Part shown: positions 25,901 to 34,900 of the stretch, piece after piece | Layout: each line of letters starts with the position of its first letter | Numbering within the stretch: the first letter of the stretch is position 1 | Assembly (NCBI GenBank): GCA_008694505.1 | Contig: VZDJ01000056.1 | Location: 2,608,461-2,672,460, forward strand | Reading direction: 5' to 3' | DNA: 64,000 bases | Source: Cyanoderma ruficeps | Lineage: Eukaryota; Chordata; Aves; Passeriformes; Timaliidae | Program-made: the position numbers and the translations under genes | Notes under the pieces: model-generated | What the model was told of the DNA's origin: nothing | What the model saw: the letters and a program-made list of their open reading frames with translations, nothing else | The model's database searches: none

Positions 25901-28900
25901 TACCCTGAAAAGCTGTTTCTGTGGTACAGGTGGCTGCTGAAGGCAGTTTCACCTGGTCCCTGGTGGAAAGGGGCTGTCAGAGAGAGGAAAATGAAGGTCA
26001 CCATCTCTCCTGCACTTCTTTCTTGACACTTTTCCACCAGCCCAGTGTCCCCAGGGGTATCAGAAGCTCACACTGGAGGTGCAGAGGTGTTGCAGGGCAC
26101 CCAGCTAAAGGTGGAGTGGGCATATCCACCACAGCCAACACAAACGAAAACCTGAACAAACAAAACCATTTTTCATCCTTTGTTCTCCCTAAATTTCTCT
26201 GGTAAGTTACAATTTCTCCCAAGGCATAATAAAAAAGGCCAAAGCAAACAGTATTGCTTAGGGAGATAGAGGAGATCAAATACAGAGTAGCAAAAGCTGC
26301 TGCAGGTTCCAAGAAGCCTGGGTCTGCTCCCCCCGAGGCAGGATTGCTGGGAAGCCCTCAAGGATCAATACCCACAGAAAAGCAATCCAGTACTGAAGCT
26401 GACAGCTGTGGAGTCCTGGCTTTGTCTCCTTCATGTGTCACAGGGCCCCAAATATCAGCAAGTGGCCACCCAGGGATTAATTCACCTTCAAAGTGCAGAT
26501 GGAAATTCTGTTCCAGTTACAAAATGAGGGCAAACGCATTATTTTAATGCTCACACCCCACTAGTTTCTACTTAGCAGAAAAGGGCATCTCTCACACACA
26601 GTGTGATTACATAAATGAAGAATCTCCTGATGTTTCCTGCTAATCACCCCCTTCCCAACACCCCCCACCAGCTTGTTAACACTCACAGCAGTGGAGAGCC
26701 TGGATGCCAGTGTCATCTCCAGATTACCCTTCAGGCCAACCAAGGCAGGAACCAGGATAAACACTTCTGTAATTGTCCGAAACACATCCCAGTGCTGGAA
26801 GAAAACAAAGGCAATGACTTCAGTCTGTGATGCTGATCAGTCCAATGCTGTTGCACCCCAGGGCAGCAGGTTCTTGTCTCACCACCTCCAGGCATCCTGT
26901 GCACATAGGGGCAGATGCTGCCCTGATGCATTTTATGTTTTGTATTTTGGGAGTGAAGGAAGGAATTTTCAGCTCGCAGTATTCTTTCTCATCTCATGCA
27001 TGACAAAGCACTACCCTAACAGGGAAGGATCTTTCTTTCTGGGGGCGACAGAAGATTTTGGAAACCCACAAATTAAAATATGCCTTTAGCATCAGCCAAG
27101 AGCAACATTAAAAGTAACTAAGGTTCACAAGCGAAATGAAATAGAGCATGTTCTCCATCCTTTGCACTGACACTAGATACAGGAACCTCTACTGCCACCC
27201 AAACTCATAAGAACAAAAACCAAGATCTGGAAAATGATCTCACAACAAGAAGTTCTGTCTGTCTTTTCTTACCAAACTTCTAGTCAAGCATCTAAGACTG
27301 GTGGTGGGAGGGAACAAGATTTTTGCACCTGTTCTCCACAGGCAGTTCCTAATCTTCCTGTTAGTAAGCACATTCTCAGTGCAGCTGGAAAAAGGTTTTG
27401 AATTGAGATGTCTCATAAGCCAAACTGGTGGGTCAATATCTTGACTGTTGTTACTCCTCTGAAGCTGAACTGTGCAAAGCTGTTGAATCAGCTGCAACAC
27501 CAGAGGCAAACTAAAAACATAGAAACTTTGTTGAATGACATGTCTTCTCCAATTTTTGTACCATACAGTGCCTTGGAATAGAATTCATTCCTCCTCTGTG
27601 CATTCAAGGGTATTGGCAAAGTCCTGCTGTAGCCAGGGAGGTTTAAATCAAGATGAAATCACAGAATGGGGCCACTGAGCACGAAGAAAAAGTAACGAGC
27701 CCAACATCTAAGAGTGGAATACAAGGAAAAAAGGGTGTCTGCAATGAATCAGATCAAAGTCCATCTAACCCATCCTTAGCTCTGCCAATAATCCAATTTG
27801 GGTGTATAAAACAAGAATCTACAAAAACAACAAGTAAATGCGATAATTCTCCTGTGTATTTTCCAGGCTATGACTATCTGCCACAGGGTACTGAGCTGGT
27901 GGGGGCTTTCTGCACACTTACCAGTGTTGAAAGGCTTTCTCTTTCAGGTCCTCATCCAAACTCCCCCCTCCAACCCATGTGCCATCCTGTGGCAAAAATT
28001 TCCATAGTTTAGCTGCACATCGCGTGAAGGATCAATTTGTTCATTGTTCCCAACTTGTCACTGGCCAGTACCCACGGTGGCCCTGAATTCTGGCACTAGA
28101 GGACAAAACTAACAGCACACCCCTACCCACCTTTTTCACATCCACTGGGATTCTATAAACCTGAACATCCAGGCGGTTGGGCAGACACAACAAATGGTGA
28201 CACATTCAGCTGCCAGCCTGTTAGGAAATATACACAGGGTGTAACAGCTCGGTGTTTTTCTCTGGCTGTGCCATGGGAAGCTGCAGGAAGCTGTGGGAAG
28301 GTGGTGGTGTCTGTCTGCTGGGAAGACCTCACAGCTTCCTTCTCAGTCAGGATGAATGAAATTGGGGCTGAGCCAGTCCTGAGCGTGTGGTGCAAGGCAA
28401 CAGAAGTGCAGATAACAGGCAAAATGTTATTATCAATATAAAAAAGGCACTCTTCCTGCCAGTGGTGACCTGGATACAGGCATGTTTCAAAATGTTCAAG
28501 GTACATTACTGTTGAATAAACAACCAACAACACAAAAATTGTCCCCTCATTTGACATACTACAGTTTTGTTTAAATTTGTTAACACGGAACTTAAATACC
28601 TGAGAAAACCTAGGGGTATACACGTCTTTTAAAGATTCACATCCCCCTATCTCCTCTCTCATTAATTAAGAATAAAGATCCAAACACATCTCTGACACCT
28701 TCAAAAGAAAGAGGGGAAAAAACAGACTTCTAAGTCACAATGTAAAAACCCCCGATCATTTAAAGCACTGAGGCATGCAGAAATTCATACTTAAGACCTT
28801 GCATATTTTGCACATAAAAAGACATAAATCAAAAGCAACAGAAAAACTCAACTGTTTGTATTTTCTGTTAATGCCACCTTTGGGAAATATGACTTTGGTA

Positions 28901-31900
28901 TATCTAGGTAAGCTCCAATCTTTGTGACATAATAGATTTTGCAGGTCTCAAGCCATCAGAACAGAAGTTTCAGCATATGAGGCATGATTTTTTGGGACTC
29001 TGCCTTACATATAATTATACCTGAAAGCTCTGAACAATTAATAATCACACAACTGTACTAATAAAAAAAGCTGACTTAATTGCCTCTATTTGAGTCTCAT
29101 TAGTGACTCACGGAGAGCCTAAGGACAGATTCATAATGATTTATACCACACCAGCCAGGACTCCATTGTGTTAGTGACTGCAGAAATACAAAATAAACAG
29201 ATGATGCCTGTGCCATCAGCTTGCAGGACTGACAGCTGGAGGAGTGGCTGAGTGGGAGAGTTTGGAGCCATGAAGGCAAGGAACAACCTGAATGAAGACA
29301 CCTGGACAAAGCCTAGGAAATGTCTCTGCCTTTTGAGACGAAAACTGGCCAAGAAAGAACAAAAACATTCCATGCAGCATTGCAAACCCACACAGGGTGA
29401 CACAGAGCCAGAAGGAGACTCTTTTCCACTTCACATTTTAGTAATGGAGTTTCAGCCCTAAAATTCAGCTCTGAAGAAGCCTGGTTAATCCCATGTCCTA
29501 CCCATAGCAGCTGGATCTGCTTGTGGGGTCTCTCAGAGGAAGAGAGGTTATCATGGATGCACTGAGCCAGCCCCCCCAGCCTCAATGCAGCCCTGCTGGA
29601 GCTCTTCACACTGTCCTCACAGACCCAACCACATCCTGTCACCTCCCCAGGACATCCATCTCCTATGGCAGCAGCTCAGAAGCCTCAGAGGTTTTCCATT
29701 GCTCTGAACAAGTCAACAGAAAGATCAGAATATCCTGGAGTACAAAATGCGAGCCAATTCAAAATCCTTTTCAAAGCTAATCATCTCATGGGCTTTTGTC
29801 AACAATGGACAGAGATATCTTATATCTGTGACTTTTATTTGGACTCTGTCCCACTCCAGTGGTGTGGAAAGGGAAAATGAAAGGGAAGCTTTCCTCCTGA
29901 ATTCTCTGGTTTGAAATCTGATCATCCAGCCTCAATAGGATTCTTCACTTCACTGTAAAAAAGTGGGCCAAACACTGGCAGTGCTCTGTAAGGTCTTCAG
30001 CAATGCCAGCCAGCCCAAAATCCAGATGGACCAGGAGGCCAAGGATCACTGGAGCAGAGGCAGAAGTGTCCAGAAGGAAGAAAATCTGTGGCATGCTCTC
30101 AGCCCTGCAGAGACTGCATCACCTAAACACACAGGAAGAGAAAATGGCAAACCTCCACTTCTTTGGGCATCCTTTTCCTACAGCATGGGAGACCCAGGTC
30201 TGAGCCTCAGAGTCAACTGGGCTAGATAAACCTCTTCTGTTGATTTTTTTTCTTTTAAACAGTAATATGTACAGTTCTTGGTTTCATCCCAGTGCAGATC
30301 AGAAACTGCTAAAATCCTAAGAAGTTTGATAGGATACAAATGAGCAATTTACATTTTTTTCTCTTTACAGCAATATGAGCCCTGAAAAAGACAGTATCAG
30401 CTGGACTCACAACAGAGAACCAAGTTATTTCAAGATATTTTGTACGTAATAAAAGAAGGGCAGTAGGATTAAACTCAGTATTATCTATGTTCTAGATACC
30501 ATCCTAAAGCTTGGCCATATATCTCCCTGTCCAAAGCAGACACAGAGTTTCCTAAGAATGTTTTGCAGTCACTACAAACAGGGCAAAACATTCCTTAGCC
30601 AGAAGAACCACTAGAAAATGGGCAAACCACTCTCCTGGACTTGAAAAACCTGTAGTTTCAGTATGTGAGCCCTCACGACTGGCAATATGAGTCTTATGGT
30701 ACCTGGCCTCAAGCAAACAAACTTTGTGTCAGATTTTAGTTCAACAGGACTGTGAGTTTCTAGCTCTCACACTTGCAGGAAGTTGAAAATAAACAGCTCG
30801 AAGACAAAAAAATAATATCCCAAAGCTTTAAAGGCTAAGATCTCTGCATTTTCCCAGCTACTGGTTTTAGCTCTGGGGTTGTTGATACCATGGCAGCTCA
30901 CGTCACTAATATCTCTCCTGTGCCAGTTGTGACTCTCAATGCATAGCTAAGAACTGGAGTCCCTCCTCTGGGAGCGGAACCCATGGACTGATGGTTTCTA
31001 TTTCAACACAGTTCACCAAAATGTACACTTCCTGTGCTTGTGGTTTACACCTGACCCCATTTCTAGGAGTCAAGTGAGCAAATACACAAACTGGATTGCA
31101 CGTTGTTATTTAAAGGACAGGTGCAACGTATGCATACATGGCTCGTGTTTCCCATCAGTTTGAACAGAGTTACGTTTTTGATCACATCTCAGTTCCTAGC
31201 AAGTGAATTCGTATCTTCTAAACAAAGACCTATTCACTCCAAGGTACAGAGTGGGTATGTGCTATCTTTCTCCTTCTTTTGAGACAAATGCTAACCGTTA
31301 ACATCCTGGGTAGTTTGAGAACTTCTGTAATGCTGCAAGACAGGTCTGTGCCTAAGCACAGCACAAGGTGGAGATGACAAACGCAGCACAGCAACAGCCT
31401 GTGCCACTCCAGTTAACCCTTCTTTGATATTCCTTGTGTTCCCTTTAGTTCAACTTCTCTGCCTTCTTTGTTTCTTCCAGTGCAAGAAAAAAACAAGCAA
31501 GGTATTGTCTTTCCAAACATTCAAGTATCCATATTTAGCTCCTCCTGTGGTATTAATGCCAGAGAATCCAATGTACTCCAGTGAGCTCAGAGTGCAGGAT
31601 ATATCCTTGGGACACTCTGCCAGCCTTTTGGTTTGTAAATCCGCTGGCATGAGATGCCCAAACTGGATCAAACTTTGCATTCCTATTTGTGCCACTGGTA
31701 CAAAGGAAAGACGGATGGGATAGATCCTGGTTGTGGGCACAATGGTGTAAATGCAGCAGCACTCCCTGGCAGTCAGTGGAAGTTACTCTAAATTTATATC
31801 CACCTCAGAAACTGCCCAAGAAGGACTCAGTTTGTAGGAAATGCTAATCATTTAACGGTGGCATGCCTCTCATCACAGTATCTAAATGCTTTCTAGACCA

Positions 31901-34900
31901 AAGATTACATTAGTTTGCAAAGAACTTGCCTCTTAAGTAAAACAGGTAGTTAATAACAACCCTGACCTAGATCTCCTTATCAGCAGTTTTTGAAGTAAAG
32001 GAATTATATCACGCAACAGGGGAATATGCTGCAGCCTGATCCAGCTGCTTCACAGGAGTCTTTACCAAAGTGTCCAGCTCGATAAAGAAAGGGGAGCACC
32101 CAGACTAACGCACCCAGTGCAGTGTTAGGCAGCCATCTGAAAACCAGTATCCCACATTACATGGAACCCAGCTACTGATCTAAAGGAGATGGATAGTGTC
32201 CCTCCAGCACAAAAAAAGCCTATAGCCATACTGCTGACCGGCTGCTAGGACCACAGTCATTAAAAACAAACAAGCACAAATACTCAAGGTCAGAGCCTCA
32301 GCCCACCCTCTCACTACAAGTTGCCTAATCACAGGTACCTACTTGAACAACATCCATCAAGAGGCCAGCAGCTACCATTCCCAAGCCAGCCAGAAGGAAC
32401 GGCACAAAAATCTGGGAGGCAATGGAGAATGAAGTCTCTGGGAGAAATCCACTGGCTGACCTGGTCAACTTGCAGGTGAAACCTCTCAGCTTCTTGCCGT
32501 GGAAGCACAGTTCCAGCTGTAACTGGGTGACCACCATGGTCACACACTGCTACCCCATGCTCAGCAGGAAAATGGAGGGAGATCAAGACATCACACAGAT
32601 CCTCCTTGTAGCTCTCTCCAAAGTCAGAAGGAATGTTTTTCCTCAAACTACAGCAACGATGCCAAATTCCTTTAGTTTCTTCTCCTCCTAGGAGCACGTC
32701 CAGACGATTGCAGCAAGGGTATCCTCCAAAACTGGTTCAGCTGGGTTGAGCCCAGGTGGCAGCAAACTCGATGGGCACAATTTCTCTGATTTATATCCAG
32801 GGGGGAATTAAAAAAGAGAAGAGAAGATTGTAGAGATGCCTGTGGACGAATAGAAACTAGCCCACACCCCATTCAGCTCCCACCACTTCAGTAAAAACCA
32901 GTAAGACCTGCTCAGGCTACAGCACTGAAAGAGTGACAGGTCATACAAGAATCCCTCAGCGTGCTCAAACACACTGGTGTCCTTTCTCCTCGGGTTACAC
33001 TTCTTGTCAGAGTGCGGCGCGCGTTTGATACGACGGTTTAATGTGTAAGCCTGCTGCAAACCAGCCCAGCTCCCTCGCTCCCACCACAAGCACTGCTGAA
33101 CTTTCCTCACTGTCCCGAGGCCGAGGAGGTGGGGAGTTACCAACCACGATCCATTCTGCACTTCTCCAAGGTGAAGAAAGGTCAAGGAAAGCAGGAGCCC
33201 ACGTTCCTCTCAGCTGACAGTATTACGCAGGTCTCATCCCCGGGCAGGTGACACAACTGAGCCGGCTGGTGACACAAGATCTGCCCTGCTAGACCCCGGC
33301 CCCTCGTGTCTGCTCCATGGTCTCCACGGGACACAGCAATCGGGCTATGCCAGCTGTACCTCTGAATGACTGGCTCTCAGGGGGAAAAAAAAGTTCAGAG
33401 AACCAGCCAATGAGCTTCAAAAGCGAACACCCTTATCTGCTGTCATCACTTCAACTTTCTGCTAGTTTGCAAAGGCCAAGATAAGAGTCCTAGCCCGAGC
33501 TTATTTAAGGTAGCTCCATAATCTCTCTGCACGACAGGCAAGGGAGAGAAAGGGCACGCTGTGAGCTGGTCACCCCTCCTGTTCTAAAGTGAAACACGCT
33601 GCTCCTGCGTGCTCCCGGGAAGGTGCTGCCTTTGAGAGAGGGGGTCTCACCCCAAAGGCTTCATGCTAAAGCAGCTTATACAAGGTCAAAAATCAGAGCT
33701 GCACCATGGTTACATACGGCCAAAATATTTGTGTCCTGCTCTGTAAAGGCTTCAGCTCAAATTCAAGCGTGTAGGGAAAAGTCATGGTATTATGCTTGGG
33801 TTCCTTTCTAATAATTAATTTGGGCAAACTAATTGAATCAGAGTGTCAAAAAGCTTGAAAAACCACCATTTAGGATGGATCAAGGCCTTCACTCACATTC
33901 TCTGCAGAGAAAAAGGCTAATGGCTTGTGGACTCTGTCCTTGTGACAGGGTCCCCAGCATTGCGGGGGAGTTGGAGAGAACATGACATGCTTGCAGCTAA
34001 ATTGGGAACTGAGGAAGCTCTCGGTCATTTAGACAGTGTTTATTTGGTCTGAATTCACACAAACAGAGGTGACAGGGCAGATCTCCCTGGAAGCAAGGCA
34101 GAGTGGAAAACAAATGCAAGCTATGGAGGCTCTGTCCTTCGCTGCTTTCCAGGCTGTTATTTTGGTACAGCCCCTAAAACCTTCTCCACTCCCAGCTGCC
34201 TTGGTGTGTACTGTGTCTCCACCACCTAACAATGGTCCAGTTAGCTGAAAGCTAACAGGAGAGTACATTTCAGCTAATCTAACTGGAAAAAAAGTCCCAC
34301 AATATCTGGAAGAGTCAGGTTAATAAAAATCCTGCAATAACCACACATGACCCAACCTCTTTATACTAGCTGGGAAGAGAGAAATGGCAGTATGAAGGCC
34401 CAGTACTGGTTAGTCATTCACAGAGGCTTCAAGGAAATAAAAGACAATTTCTGGACAAGATTTTTGGACAAAAACATAGGTTTTCAAGTTCTAAAAATGT
34501 GCCTACCTATTCCCATATGCTGTTGTGTCAGCCAACTGGATTGATGACAGGCAGAAACATTAATGTAAAGGAACAATCGATGAGCCTAAATGACTCAAAT
34601 GACATTAAAAAACACGGCAGCAACACATCCTGTTCTAAAGCGTCAGCCTGACAGGGTTTATGAGTTGATCACGCTCCATGTCTCTCCTTCTAAGCAAGCA
34701 CCATAAAAAGCCCTCAACTGATAAATCAGTATGCAGAGAGGTAATTGGTTCAGGTGACCCATGTGTGTATACTGGGTAATTTTATTATGGATTTAAGGAG
34801 CCTCTGATAAAGAGCCACACCATATTTGTTGGCAGAGAGATGCATCACATTTTCCTGGCAAAGAAATATACCTTATTTGTCCAGAAAAATACATTAAGTT

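Noticed and set aside
32329..32697. 122-codon frame overlapping the alternative exon
   Set aside because: It is a different reading frame from the one encoding the recognisable helix; no similarity of its own.
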